Below, piece after piece: positions 29,763-39,311 of a DNA stretch of 64,000 nucleotides. Source of the stretch: Actinomyces vulturis. GTDB taxonomy: Bacteria; Actinomycetota; Actinomycetes; Actinomycetales; Actinomycetaceae. The position numbers and the translations under genes were made by a program. The DNA lies in NCBI RefSeq assembly GCF_001687305.1, contig NZ_KV700385.1:1-64000 (forward strand), in the 5' to 3' direction. Within the stretch, counting starts at the first letter, position 1. Each line of letters opens with the position of its first letter. Under the pieces are notes generated by a model that saw only the letters and a list, made by a program, of their open reading frames with translations, was not told the origin of the DNA and searched no databases.

Positions 29763-32446
29763 AAAGCCTTCTGCTAGGCAATCTTCGTAGTCATGGCCGG
29801 CGTTATGCGGCTACGGGCACCGCTGTGGGCATTGCAGCGATGTTCGTTCTGCTTGCCTTGATTTTCTTCCAGACGATTACTCATTCCATCACCAGTGGTA
29901 TCACGTCCACCTATGAAAATGTCTCAGTGGTCGCTACGTTCACTAACGATGCATACCGGACCGATAACGCATCTGACAGCGCAAACAGCGTCGAAACCAC
30001 AAAGAATGCTGAGAGCACAGACAACACTGAGAACACCGGAAGTGCCAACGCCACCGAAAACACTGCCGCCTCAGAAACGACTAGCGATACGCAAACCACC
30101 AATAACCAACAGAACACTGATGGGAGTGGTGAGGTTGCGACGTCGGCACTCAATGCAACAGATGCTCTGCATGTGTTGCAGTCTCAGCCCGGCGTGAGGG
30201 CGGTGGCGCGCAAGACTTTCTCCATGGGCACGCTCCAGCCCTCCGGTAATTCGCCGGTGTTCGTGGCTCCTGCCCCGGTGGAGCCTTTCCATGCTCCGTC
30301 TCTTCTTGAGGGGCACTGGCCCACAGCAAACAATGAGGTAGTTCTTCCTGACGATTACGCCAAGGAGTGGAACCTCCACGTGGGCGAGCAGACTGTTTTC
30401 CGTGTCGACGCCTTCGATGATCGCGACGCTGCTAGCACATTGACGATTTCGGGTATTTACCAGGCCCCGAAGGTCCAGATACACGGGCCCTATGTGAGCG
30501 AGACATTCTATGCGAAGGCTTTCCCTGCCTCGAATACGAGCGGCTATTTCATTGCGATGGATGGCGTGGGTGATTCGGAGGAAGCCCAGGTTGCTGCGGC
30601 GGAGAGACTGAAATCCTCTTTGGAGCGCTCAGCCGATCCTGTTGCTCAACTGGTAGGACGCTCGATGGAGTTTTCCTCTGGTCACGCAGTGATGCAGGAG
30701 GAACTCGATACCGCCGACAATCAGAGTACTTCTGCGATGATTACTCTGCTGATTTTCCCGATTATTACGGTATTTGTGGCCATCATCGTCATTGCCTCAA
30801 GTTTCCGTGTTCTTCTTCAGCAACGACGCCGCGAACTGGCCCTCCTGCGTGCCATCGGTACCACTCGGCCACAGTTACGTCGCCTGCTTATGGCTGAAAC
30901 CGTGCTGCTGGGCGTAGTTGCTGGGGGCATTGGTGTGGGCGTGGCTAGCGTGCTTGGCGCATGGGGGCAGGTGGCTGGCGGCTATGCGGCCAGCATGGGT
31001 GAAGCGTTTGAGGCTGTCTCTCCTGCTCACGTGATCATCGTGTGGGTTGCTGCCGTCCTTATTACTGTCCTGATTGGGCTGCGCCCGATTGCGGGTTCGT
31101 CTCGCACCTCCCCGATGAAGGCTTTGTCTCAGGCGGGGATGCACGATGAGGTGGAGTCTGGCCATATGAAGTCCACGGTGGTGGGCGTGCTGCTGCTCGT
31201 TGTTGGCTTGGCGCTCATTGATGTGGGCCTGATGGTGTTCTCTCAAAAGTTGAGCGGTTTTGGTCTGGCTGTTTTGGGGAGCCTCGCCTCCCTGACGGGC
31301 CTGCTCATGGTGACCAGTGCGCACCTGTGGCGCCTGACCTCTGCGCTGGGTAAGCCGCTCAAGGGCGTGGTGGCGCAACTTGCTCGCGCCAATACGCGGC
31401 GTAACCCTGGTCGCACTGCTGCCACAGGAACGGCCAGCATTATTGGTATCGCTTTGATTGTCATGCTGGCGGTGGGCGCAGCCTCTACCAAGGCGACCTT
31501 GTTGACGGAGATTGATTCGCGGCGTCCTTTTGATTTGATGCTGGATAACTCTGGTGAGCCGATGACTATGGCGCAGATTGATGAAGTTGCGGGTCTGGAG
31601 TCCATTGCGGCGATTGAGCCGCTCTACCGTGCCCCCATCACTGTCACGGACCCTGCTGATGGCAGTGAATACTCTGACATGGCCATTAACGCGGTTGATG
31701 ACATCAACCATGTCACTCACTCTGAGGTGCCCGCCCCGTCTGCGGGCGTGGTGGTTGTTCCTTTGACCTTAAAGTCCGCTCACACCGTGACTATTTGCGT
31801 GGAGAATCACGAGTGCGGTGATTTCAAGACCGTCACGTACCCGCGTCTGGATACCACGGTCATTCTCATGACAACTGAGGATGCCAAGGTACTTGACCCT
31901 GATATTGCACTGGATCAGGCGCTGGTGAAGTTGGCACCTGATACTCGTGTAGACCGTGCCAGCATGGAGATTCAGCAGGTTCTTCCCAACGCGACTGTCA
32001 GTGGATCGGCGCAGGAGCGTGAGCTTTACACGGGCATGATTAACCAGATCTTCCTTGTGTTGGCGGGGCTTGTGGGTGTGTCTGTGGTGGTGGCCTTGGT
32101 GGGCCTAACCAACACGCTTTCCTTGTCCGTTTTGGAGCGTGTTCATGAGAACGGGCTGCTGCGTGCTCTTGGTCTGACTCGTAAGCAGATGCAGCGCACG
32201 CTTCTTATTGAGGCTCTGCTCATCAATACCAGCGGTTTGCTCATTGGTATTGGCGCGGGGGTGTTCTACGGGATTGTAGGCACCTATGCCCTGCCCTTGG
32301 ATACCAGTGCGGTAATCATTGAGATTCCGTGGGGCATTGTGGGCGCCGTGGTTGTGGTGAGCACTGTTGCTGCGGTGGTAGCTTCCTTGGTTCCTGGCCG
32401 CAAGGCTTCCAAGGTTCCGCCTACGGAGGCACTGGCCAGCGAATAA
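29759..32446 (+). CDS. ABC transporter permease (FtsX/MacB type), double-module
   Basis: The 895-residue permease has an N-terminal membrane segment (about 15-45), an extracellular domain, a first FtsX membrane bundle (about 325-445), further membrane segments (about 470-525), a second extracellular domain and a C-terminal FtsX bundle (about 765-885). This two-module form is typical of actinobacterial MacB-like exporters. An unusual stretch at about 65-122 in the first outer loop is made almost only of Asn, Thr, Ser, Glu, Asp and Ala. The gene ends before a strong shared terminator. Confidence 0.9.
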   Translation: MKSLLLGNLRSHGRRYAATGTAVGIAAMFVLLALIFFQTITHSITSGITSTYENVSVVATFTNDAYRTDNASDSANSVETTKNAESTDNTENTGSANATENTAASETTSDTQTTNNQQNTDGSGEVATSALNATDALHVLQSQPGVRAVARKTFSMGTLQPSGNSPVFVAPAPVEPFHAPSLLEGHWPTANNEVVLPDDYAKEWNLHVGEQTVFRVDAFDDRDAASTLTISGIYQAPKVQIHGPYVSETFYAKAFPASNTSGYFIAMDGVGDSEEAQVAAAERLKSSLERSADPVAQLVGRSMEFSSGHAVMQEELDTADNQSTSAMITLLIFPIITVFVAIIVIASSFRVLLQQRRRELALLRAIGTTRPQLRRLLMAETVLLGVVAGGIGVGVASVLGAWGQVAGGYAASMGEAFEAVSPAHVIIVWVAAVLITVLIGLRPIAGSSRTSPMKALSQAGMHDEVESGHMKSTVVGVLLLVVGLALIDVGLMVFSQKLSGFGLAVLGSLASLTGLLMVTSAHLWRLTSALGKPLKGVVAQLARANTRRNPGRTAATGTASIIGIALIVMLAVGAASTKATLLTEIDSRRPFDLMLDNSGEPMTMAQIDEVAGLESIAAIEPLYRAPITVTDPADGSEYSDMAINAVDDINHVTHSEVPAPSAGVVVVPLTLKSAHTVTICVENHECGDFKTVTYPRLDTTVILMTTEDAKVLDPDIALDQALVKLAPDTRVDRASMEIQQVLPNATVSGSAQERELYTGMINQIFLVLAGLVGVSVVVALVGLTNTLSLSVLERVHENGLLRALGLTRKQMQRTLLIEALLINTSGLLIGIGAGVFYGIVGTYALPLDTSAVIIEIPWGIVGAVVVVSTVAAVVASLVPGRKASKVPPTEALASE

Positions 32447-32626
32447 GTAAGGTCGCCTGCCCTACGAGAGATGTTGAGTGACATTTGTACTCATGGGGAG
32501 GTCGGCGGCATTCGTCCTCACGGGACGGGCCGCGTTGGCTGCGGCTAGTTGGTTCGTCCATCCGCGAGTGGACGACGTCGCACCGTCACCTGGCGCACAC
32601 TCTCTAGTTCCAGCGCCGCGATACAT

Positions 32627-32669
32627 GCCTGTGGGGCCGATCTGTTCTCCAGAGATCGGCCCCACAGGC
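32627..32669. terminator. Bidirectional terminator between ABC permease and sugar kinase genes
   Basis: A perfect 17-base GC-rich stem (32627-32643 with 32653-32669) with a 9-base loop, between two convergent genes. The stretch 32447-32626 before it shows nothing else that can be supported. Confidence 0.85.
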
Positions 32670-32676
32670 GTGAACG

Positions 32677-33576
32677 TTAGATTCCTAGGTACTCGCGTGT
32701 GGGCGGCTGGGCCCCCGCCTGTCCCACGGTGTAGGCGGCGCTCTTCAGGGCAGTGACGGCCCATCCTTCACACACATCCTGAGCCAGGTCACCACTCTTG
32801 ACCAGGTCCTCTCCACCACTGTGCACGATGGCTGAGAGGAACCCTGACATGAAGGAGTCGCCTGCACCAATAGTGTCCACAACTTCAGCCGGCATCGCGG
32901 CGAACTGTGTGGACCACTCACGGGTGAACATCGAGCACCCCTCCCCACCCTTGGTGATAACGAAAAGGTTTACGCCGTGGTCAAACAGGCGCTGGGCAAC
33001 CTTGTCTTCTGTAGCGCCTGGGTAAAGCCAGGCAAGGTCTTCATCGCTCATTTTGACCATGTGGGCATGATCGTAGAACTTGTCTATGGAGGTACGCACG
33101 TATTCCTTGGTGTATCCCAGGTTGGGGCGCACGTTCGGATCAAGGGTGATGAGAGTGTCTGGGCTTTTCGCTTCGAGTGCAGTTAGGAGTTGATCGTTGC
33201 CAGGCTGGATGACTGTGGCCAAAGATCCGGTGTGGAAGAGACTGACATTGTCCAGGGTGAAGTCTCCGATTTCCCAGACAATGTCGAACTCGTAGGTGGC
33301 TGCTCCCTTGTCATCAAGGAACGCTTTTGCGGTGGAGGTTGTGGGAACAGCAACCTCATGCAGGTTGACTCCTGCGGAGTTGAGGTGGTTACGCAGGATG
33401 TCACCGTTGTTATCATCAGCAAGGCAGCACAGGAGGGTGGTGTCAATGGCGCTTCGCGACAATCCCACAGCAACGTTGGCGGGGCTTCCCCCTGGGTGGG
33501 AGTTCACTGAGCCATCGGCTGCATGGACGATGTCCACCACGGCTTCTCCAGCCACAATAACCTGTTTGACGCTCAC
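32677..33576 (-). CDS. PfkB-family carbohydrate kinase, probably fructokinase
   Basis: Phosphorylates a sugar with ATP. The 299 residues hold the N-terminal GG substrate motif (HPGGSPANVA, 28-37), the first PfkB region and the second signature DTIGAGDSFMSGF with catalytic Asp240. The AFLDDKGAATYEF strand fits fructokinases, but ribokinase-like or other specificity cannot be excluded. It starts at GTG 33576 with GGAGG 7 bases ahead. It stands alone, with no sugar transporter or regulator next to it. Confidence 0.87.
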   Translation of the reverse strand: MSVKQVIVAGEAVVDIVHAADGSVNSHPGGSPANVAVGLSRSAIDTTLLCCLADDNNGDILRNHLNSAGVNLHEVAVPTTSTAKAFLDDKGAATYEFDIVWEIGDFTLDNVSLFHTGSLATVIQPGNDQLLTALEAKSPDTLITLDPNVRPNLGYTKEYVRTSIDKFYDHAHMVKMSDEDLAWLYPGATEDKVAQRLFDHGVNLFVITKGGEGCSMFTREWSTQFAAMPAEVVDTIGAGDSFMSGFLSAIVHSGGEDLVKSGDLAQDVCEGWAVTALKSAAYTVGQAGAQPPTREYLGI

Positions 33577-33798
33577 GATTGTTCCTCCAGTTCTTGAGCC
33601 TGGCGCTCCAATGCGCTTGGGCCGTCATTCTGCGATGTTCAAGCATCTTTGCTCGTCTGCCTCGGTACACTACGGTACAGACTTTGACTCAAGGAATCTT
33701 GATTTTTACCGAGTACATCCTCTTTCCTCCCTAGGACTCTTTTCCTATTCAGCCACTCCTTGTATAGTTGGTCACACTTGACATGAAGGGACGTGCCT

Positions 33799-34806
33799 AT
33801 GCTGAAGTTCAGCCATTTAGAGAAATCTTTCGGGTCCCTCAAAGCCCTCAATGACGTGAGTTTTGACGTGCCGGAGGGTGAAATCGTTGGCTTCGTAGGA
33901 GCTAACGGCGCAGGCAAAAGCACCTCGATGCGTATTGCTATGGGAACTGTGGTCGCCGATGCTGGGCAAGTGACCTGGCGAGATGAACCGATGAACTTAG
34001 CCATTCGGCGTCGGGTGGGATACATGCCTGAAGAGCGCGGGCTGTACCCGAAAATGAAGGTGGCCGACCAACTTGTTTACCTGGCGCGACTGCACGGCAT
34101 GAGCACGCCGGACGCGCAGGCAGCTATGGAGACGTGGACCAAGCGCCTGGGAGTGGATGCCCGTCAAAATGATGAAGTCCAAAAACTTTCCCTCGGCAAT
34201 CAGCAGCGTGTGCAGTTAGCCGCCTCCCTGGTCCATAATCCGGATATTCTCATTCTTGATGAGCCATTCTCAGGGCTTGATCCTCTGGCTGTGGACGTGA
34301 TGAGTTCGGTGCTCCATGAACGCTCCCGTGAGGGCGTGTCTGTCTTGTTCTCATCCCACCAGTTGGACCTGCTGGAGCGTATTTGTGACCGTGTGGTCAT
34401 CATCCAGTCCGGTGAGATTGTTGCCAACGGAACCGTGTCTGGCCTGCAGAGCAATGCCCAGGTGGAGTACCGCATTGAGGTGGCCGCTCCACGCCACGTG
34501 GTGGAAGCGGTGATTACCTCCTGGCCACAGGATCATCACGGTACGCAGGGTGCTGAATCGACTGATAGCAGCGCATTTTCAACCGCTGATATCAAGGTAA
34601 CGGAAACGGATAACGGTTCTGTGTTCACCTATCCCCTCCCCGAGGGAATGAACATTCCGGACTTGCTCGCCTCAGCGCAGGCGATTGGGCCGGTCCTTGA
34701 TTTTGCTCGGCGCCGGCCGAACCTGGTGGAGATGTACCGCGAAGTGGTTCATGCCCAAGATTCTGTTGAGAGTGTGACTGAGCATGAAGGAGGGAACGAA
34801 TCATGA
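33799..34806 (+). CDS. ABC transporter ATP-binding protein (NatA type)
   Basis: ATPase of an ABC-2 type exporter. The 335 residues have Walker A GANGAGKST, signature LSLGNQQRVQLAASL, Walker B ILILDEPFSGLDP and a C-terminal DUF4162-like extension typical of NatA. I start it at ATG 33799 because AAGGGA lies 7 bases ahead; the GTG at 33793 is too close to that site. A TATAGT -10 near 33753-33758 may be the promoter. It overlaps the permease gene by four bases. Confidence 0.92.
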   Translation: MLKFSHLEKSFGSLKALNDVSFDVPEGEIVGFVGANGAGKSTSMRIAMGTVVADAGQVTWRDEPMNLAIRRRVGYMPEERGLYPKMKVADQLVYLARLHGMSTPDAQAAMETWTKRLGVDARQNDEVQKLSLGNQQRVQLAASLVHNPDILILDEPFSGLDPLAVDVMSSVLHERSREGVSVLFSSHQLDLLERICDRVVIIQSGEIVANGTVSGLQSNAQVEYRIEVAAPRHVVEAVITSWPQDHHGTQGAESTDSSAFSTADIKVTETDNGSVFTYPLPEGMNIPDLLASAQAIGPVLDFARRRPNLVEMYREVVHAQDSVESVTEHEGGNES

Positions 34807-35999
34807 GCGTTCAGAATGACGTATGGATTGTGACCCGCCGTGAGTTCCGTACTCAGTTTTTGAAGAAAGCCAACCTCATCTCCATGGTGGTGATGGCTGT
34901 ACTGGCTGTGGTCGGCATTCTGGGTTTCCATTTCTTCCTTGGTGATGACGAACCGGATAAGGTTGGTTTCCCCTCTGATGAGGCCGCGAGTGTCTACGTC
35001 CAGGTTGCCGAGACTCAGGGCATGGAGATTGAGCCGGTCACGATCACCAAGAATGAGGCTTTGCGTATCCTCTCCGGTGACAATAAGGATGATGACCCTG
35101 AGCTGACGATGTTCGTGGATACTGAGGCTGAGCCAGTCCAGATGTATTACGGCAAGAACCTGCCTACCCAATTATCCGCTGTATTGTCCAACGTGGCCTC
35201 TCAGCAGATCCTCGCCCAGGAACTGACCGCTGAAGGTGTGGATCTCAATGCCTACCAGCAGGCAGTGAGTAATGCTCAGCCGGAGATTATTTCTGCTCAG
35301 CCTGACGTTCATGAGGGCCGTGGGGAGCGGATGTTTGCAGCGATGCTGGTCCTCATCGCCTTGTTTGTCATCATTATGACTGGCGGCAACATGATTGCGA
35401 TGGGTGTGATGGAAGAGAAGTCCTCGCGCATCATTGAGATTCTCCTGGCTACAGTGAAGCCGTCCACCATGATTGTGGGTAAGACAGTTGGCGCTGTGGG
35501 GTCAGTTCTTCTGACCTATGTCCTCATCGCGATTCCACCGCTGGTGACGGCGAAAGTCATTGGCCTGGGGAGGGACCTACCGTTCCCTCTGGGTTCCACC
35601 TTGATCATCGCTTTTGCGTGGTTGCTGGTGGGCGTGGCCATGTACTCGCTGTTGTATGCGGCTGCAGGTTCATTGGTGGAGCGTCAGGAGGATTTGGGCT
35701 CGGCGATCATGCCGCTGATGGCGTTGCTGTTCGCACCCTACATCGTGGCTTTCTCCTTGATGGCGAGTAACCCTGAGTCGGTGATTTTGACGGTGCTCAG
35801 TTACTTCCCGCTCACCGCTCCTTTAGCGATGCCGGTACGTTATGCCTTGGATGTCACCACCCTGCCGATGGTGGTGTTGTCGCTGGTGATTGCCGTGGCC
35901 ACCATCCCCCTCCTGGTGTGGGTGTGTGGGCGTATTTACCGTGGCGCGATTTTGCGTACCGGTGGTCGCGTGAAGTTGAAGGACGCGTTCAAGGGCTGA
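34803..35999 (+). CDS. ABC-2 type permease (NatB type)
   Basis: Membrane partner of the NatA-like ATPase. The 398 residues have one N-terminal membrane segment (about 28-46), a large extracellular domain, and five C-terminal segments from about 178. The C-terminal RTGGRVKLKDAF tail is typical of NatB-type permeases. GGAGG lies ahead of the start. NatAB systems export sodium or antimicrobial compounds; specificity cannot be told here. A truncated PadR regulator lies 33 bases downstream. Confidence 0.9.
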   Translation: MSVQNDVWIVTRREFRTQFLKKANLISMVVMAVLAVVGILGFHFFLGDDEPDKVGFPSDEAASVYVQVAETQGMEIEPVTITKNEALRILSGDNKDDDPELTMFVDTEAEPVQMYYGKNLPTQLSAVLSNVASQQILAQELTAEGVDLNAYQQAVSNAQPEIISAQPDVHEGRGERMFAAMLVLIALFVIIMTGGNMIAMGVMEEKSSRIIEILLATVKPSTMIVGKTVGAVGSVLLTYVLIAIPPLVTAKVIGLGRDLPFPLGSTLIIAFAWLLVGVAMYSLLYAAAGSLVERQEDLGSAIMPLMALLFAPYIVAFSLMASNPESVILTVLSYFPLTAPLAMPVRYALDVTTLPMVVLSLVIAVATIPLLVWVCGRIYRGAILRTGGRVKLKDAFKG

Positions 36000-36032
36000 G
36001 TTTTTCGCTGATCGCGTTGTGGTTTATGGCGC

Positions 36033-36245
36033 GTGAAGAGCGGGACTCTCTCCCGGATTCTGACTCGGTGGGAATCCTCTGGATTGCTCGTTCCTCGTGG
36101 GAACGAGGCCCCTTTTGAGCCAGGACGCAAGTTTTTCCATCTCACCGACCATGGCCTTGATGAACTTAACTCACTATCAACGCAGTGGACATCTTTTTCC
36201 GCATCTCTGAACGCCCTAATCGTCGAAGGAGGACGCGATGCGTAA
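36033..36245 (+). pseudogene. PadR-type regulator lacking its N-terminal half
   Basis: From GTG 36033 the frame encodes 70 residues that match the second half of a PadR winged-helix regulator: the recognition helix region SGTLSRILTRWESSGLL, the wing (RGNEAP..GRKFFHLTDHGLDEL) and the dimer helix. The first helices, normally about 35 residues before SGTLSR, are missing. There is no room for them: an in-frame TGA lies at 36009-36011 and the ABC permease stops at 35999. It overlaps the next gene by eight bases, so it may survive as a translated leader for that gene. A functional miniature protein is possible but unlikely. Confidence 0.65.
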
Positions 36246-37335
36246 GCCGTTACTCCCCATGACCGCCACACCTGACGGCTTCGAGTCGCTGAGTGCGGCG
36301 GATAAGGAGTGGATTGCTCACTACTGGGCAGAGGTGAGTCAGCTCATCCCTACCGATTCTGACGGGCATGGAAAACTCGTTAATTATCGTGCCAAGGCAC
36401 TCATCGCTGCCCGTCACGACGCCGAGTGTTCGCCTGCCGTTGAACTCTTCGGTAACGCCGCGCGCACTGCAAGCAAAGACTGTGCGGAGATTTACGGAGC
36501 GGATCGGGCTGAAGCTCAAACGTTGAGCAATCTGGATACGCCGAGCATTTTTCTTTTTGCGGTCATTGCGAACAGTGGTGTGGCCATGAATTACCTGCGT
36601 ACCCATGGCACGGTGTCACTTACTGGCCTGCTCGCATTCGGCGTGGGAATCGTGTTGTTCGCTTGCCTGATGCAGTTTTTTCAGAGTTTTACTTGGGGCA
36701 GGCTGCCGCTGACGTTGTGTTGGGCAGGAGGCTCAGCACTGCTTGGACTCAGCATGTTCGCCTTAGCGCGAGTCCATGATGTGTGGGCGGCAGAGCCTAC
36801 CTGGAATGTGTCGTTGCCAAGTTGGGCAGTCATCTTGGTGTTCCTTGCTTTCGTCGCTGCCTTTGGGCAACTTCGGGCCAAGCGTTTCGATAAGAATCCC
36901 CTCCTGCCCCGGCTTATGGAGTTGAAGCGTGATGGGTGGTTGGCACGTGTAGGCGGAGTGACGTTCTGGCGTTTTGGATTACGTGGAGATTCTTTGAAGC
37001 AGGTTCTCCGAGAAGCCGAATTGGAAAGTCTGGAGATGGATAAGCCGTCTACGGAGTTGGGTATTCCCGACGTATTTACCAAGCAGGTTGTGGTGATGAA
37101 TCCCGTGTTATTGCGTCAGGCAATTCGCATGCGCACGATTCGCGCAGTAGTGATTGGGACGATTGCTGTGGCGGCCGCTGTTGCTGCCGTGGTCGCGATG
37201 ATCGTGACTCATGATTTCTCCTTCCTTGCCCTGGTCATGGTTCTCGCTCTTCTTGGAGCGATCTTGGCGATGACTATTCATATGGCAGGTGCGTATCATC
37301 AGTTCCTTCCGGATTGTCAGGAAGGGGAAGCCTGA
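36238..37335 (+). CDS. Multi-pass membrane protein paired with the PadR remnant
   Basis: The 365-residue protein has a soluble N-terminal part (about 1-95) and about six membrane segments (around 100-205 and 300-355), with a basic cytoplasmic loop between. GGAGG lies 5 bases before the ATG, inside the PadR remnant. PadR genes are often followed by DUF1700- or DUF1129-like membrane proteins, and this fits that pattern in place and topology, but I cannot assign it to a named family. Confidence 0.7.
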   Translation: MRKPLLPMTATPDGFESLSAADKEWIAHYWAEVSQLIPTDSDGHGKLVNYRAKALIAARHDAECSPAVELFGNAARTASKDCAEIYGADRAEAQTLSNLDTPSIFLFAVIANSGVAMNYLRTHGTVSLTGLLAFGVGIVLFACLMQFFQSFTWGRLPLTLCWAGGSALLGLSMFALARVHDVWAAEPTWNVSLPSWAVILVFLAFVAAFGQLRAKRFDKNPLLPRLMELKRDGWLARVGGVTFWRFGLRGDSLKQVLREAELESLEMDKPSTELGIPDVFTKQVVVMNPVLLRQAIRMRTIRAVVIGTIAVAAAVAAVVAMIVTHDFSFLALVMVLALLGAILAMTIHMAGAYHQFLPDCQEGEA

Positions 37336-37347
37336 GTGTTGAGCGTA

Positions 37348-37404
37348 GGCAGACGATAGAAAATGTAGTGGCCCTGGCAAACATTGCCGCAAGCATCGTC
37401 TGCC
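37348..37404. promoter_or_regulatory. Inverted repeats between convergent genes
   Basis: GGCAGACGAT (37348-37357) is repeated in inverted form at 37395-37404, and CCTGGCA (37373-37379) pairs with TGCCAGG (37401-37407); the two foldings compete. It may serve as a weak terminator between the genes ending at 37335 and 37483. Confidence 0.4.
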
Positions 37405-37482
37405 AGGATCACCACGTCCGTCGTTGCATTCCAGAAAAGCAAACAGGCTGCTCTCCATCAAAATGCCGCCAGTAATAACCGG

Positions 37483-38868
37483 TTACTCTCCTGATTCTGC
37501 CGTTGGCTCGCTGAATGGAGAAGTGTCTAAAGAGTTGTCCATGTCTTGGAGTTCCAGGTTTTCTTCGTTTGCGCTTTTAGCGCTGTCAGAAGATTTACCT
37601 GCGATAAGAGGAATAGAACTGCGCTTATCCTCAATAGTGTGGGTGAACTTCCGAATCGATTCATTCCCCTTACGCAGAGCAGTCTCCCGGGCATGACCAG
37701 CATGCGTTAGCGCTTGTTGCGTTACAGCGCCTGTCTGTGTGGCTACCGTTTTTCCAGAATCGACGATTTTTGTTCTGGTTGACGTGGCGACTTCACCAGC
37801 AGCTTGAATCCATCCCAGTGGTTGAGAGATCTCCCCAATGGCATCATCACATCCTGCGCGTTCTGCGAAAGTGGCGATAAGTTCTTGAGCCTGCTCCAAA
37901 CTACGAATCATGGCGTTAACTGCAAGCGGGTGCCTGAGTTTTTGCTTCGGCGCTCCGGCAATCGTTGACAGTTCCACCAATCGACTACCCAAAACTGACA
38001 AACGTTCAGAAATTGATTGAATACGTTGATCCCACGTTGAGTACAGTCCGCGTTTGTAGGACTCGAAATGTTCAGAATCATCCTCAAGTACGCGAGCAAG
38101 TTCCAGGTTAGCGAGTCGATATTCAAGTTCCAGACAATGCCCGATGAGCGATAACCAGGTTCCTATTTCTCGATGAAGTTCAGGATTATCGTCAATCATC
38201 TTTTTCGTGGAATCGGACTTTTGAAGTCTCGTGATGATATTGTCAATCTTCTTTAATGCGTAGGCACGCTGAGTGCTCAATGTGTGGCTAACATTGGCAA
38301 TTTTTGACCATGAAACACCATTAACCGTTCCCACTGAACGCTTAACGAATTCAGCCTCTTCGATAAGGACTTGGGCCCCATAAACTTCAGAAAATGACGT
38401 ATCTTTTTGATCTTGAATAACGTCATCAAGTTTCTGATCGATACTCGCAAGACACTCTTTCATCTGCTCAAGTTCATGCATGATGGACATTTGCGTCATA
38501 GCAGAGCCCACACTGGCCATCATGGCCGGGTTAGTCGCATGAGAAACAAATCTCAACTGATGCACGAACTTATTGTTCTCATCGTAGAGAACACCCATCT
38601 GACGCGCGTTACCGTATTTTTCAACCATTTGTCGGGATTCTTCAGTCAATTTAACCCATCGACCCGACGCCTCCATCACGCCAGCAGCACCTTGAGCACC
38701 TGCCCCAAGTGATCCAGTGATCTCAGCAAAGTCTATAGAAAACGTTGAGGATTCGATTCCTTCTTCACCAAGCCAAGCATCAAGAAATCCGGAATCCCCA
38801 ATGAGCGCAATACCCCGCGCATCTTCAAATACCTGGATTTCACGCTTCTCTTCAGATTGATCACCCAT
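37483..38868 (-). CDS. Coiled-coil protein of unknown function
   Basis: The 461-residue protein has no signal peptide. A short N-terminal domain (about 1-75) includes FEDARGIALIGDSGFLDAWL. A hydrophobic Met/Ala-rich helix follows at about 108-130, then a long helical and coiled-coil region (about 130-400) and a polar Ser/Glu-rich tail. I do not recognise the family. The layout (small head, amphipathic helix, coiled coil) recalls proteins that bind or span membranes on activation, but that is inference. It marks the left edge of the AT-rich region. The start at ATG 38868 has only a weak GGGGT site. Confidence 0.6.
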   Translation of the reverse strand: MGDQSEEKREIQVFEDARGIALIGDSGFLDAWLGEEGIESSTFSIDFAEITGSLGAGAQGAAGVMEASGRWVKLTEESRQMVEKYGNARQMGVLYDENNKFVHQLRFVSHATNPAMMASVGSAMTQMSIMHELEQMKECLASIDQKLDDVIQDQKDTSFSEVYGAQVLIEEAEFVKRSVGTVNGVSWSKIANVSHTLSTQRAYALKKIDNIITRLQKSDSTKKMIDDNPELHREIGTWLSLIGHCLELEYRLANLELARVLEDDSEHFESYKRGLYSTWDQRIQSISERLSVLGSRLVELSTIAGAPKQKLRHPLAVNAMIRSLEQAQELIATFAERAGCDDAIGEISQPLGWIQAAGEVATSTRTKIVDSGKTVATQTGAVTQQALTHAGHARETALRKGNESIRKFTHTIEDKRSSIPLIAGKSSDSAKSANEENLELQDMDNSLDTSPFSEPTAESGE

Positions 38869-39311
38869 ACCCCAAGCCCTTCATAGAAGAAACGTATCAA
38901 ATACATTCACATTAGGAACTACTACATTGTATCCCTCCACCCAGGACATCTATGGACGGTTCCACTTAATAATCAAGACACAATAATAAAGCGCCAATTT
39001 AATACTACAAAGCAGCATGAATAACACTCAGTCTTACACATTCACAAACCATGAGAAGAATTAGTGATACATAGCATCCCCAACCTTAAATACACCTACC
39101 CATATTTTAATAAAACATCAAGAAATTCTAAAAATTAATTAACTAATAGAATAATTAAAAATCAGCGAGATACTCACCAAAAAACATAACATTCGACACA
39201 TCTCACACTAGTTTCTCATATAGGAGACTCTAAAAACTTGTAAATTATGTACAGCATGGAAGTTTAACTAAGCACCACTTTTGCCATCATTCTCATCGAT
39301 CGGCCTTCTGA
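38869..39311. other. AT-rich intergenic stretch
   Basis: About 440 bases between the divergent coiled-coil and MFS genes, much richer in A and T than the flanks (especially 39080-39250). It must hold promoters for both genes, but I see no clear box, repeat or coding sequence. Confidence 0.5.

Noticed and set aside
30875-31720. Open frame of 281 codons opposite the ABC permease
   Set aside because: His/Arg/Gln-rich translation typical of the antisense of a hydrophobic gene; no ribosome site.
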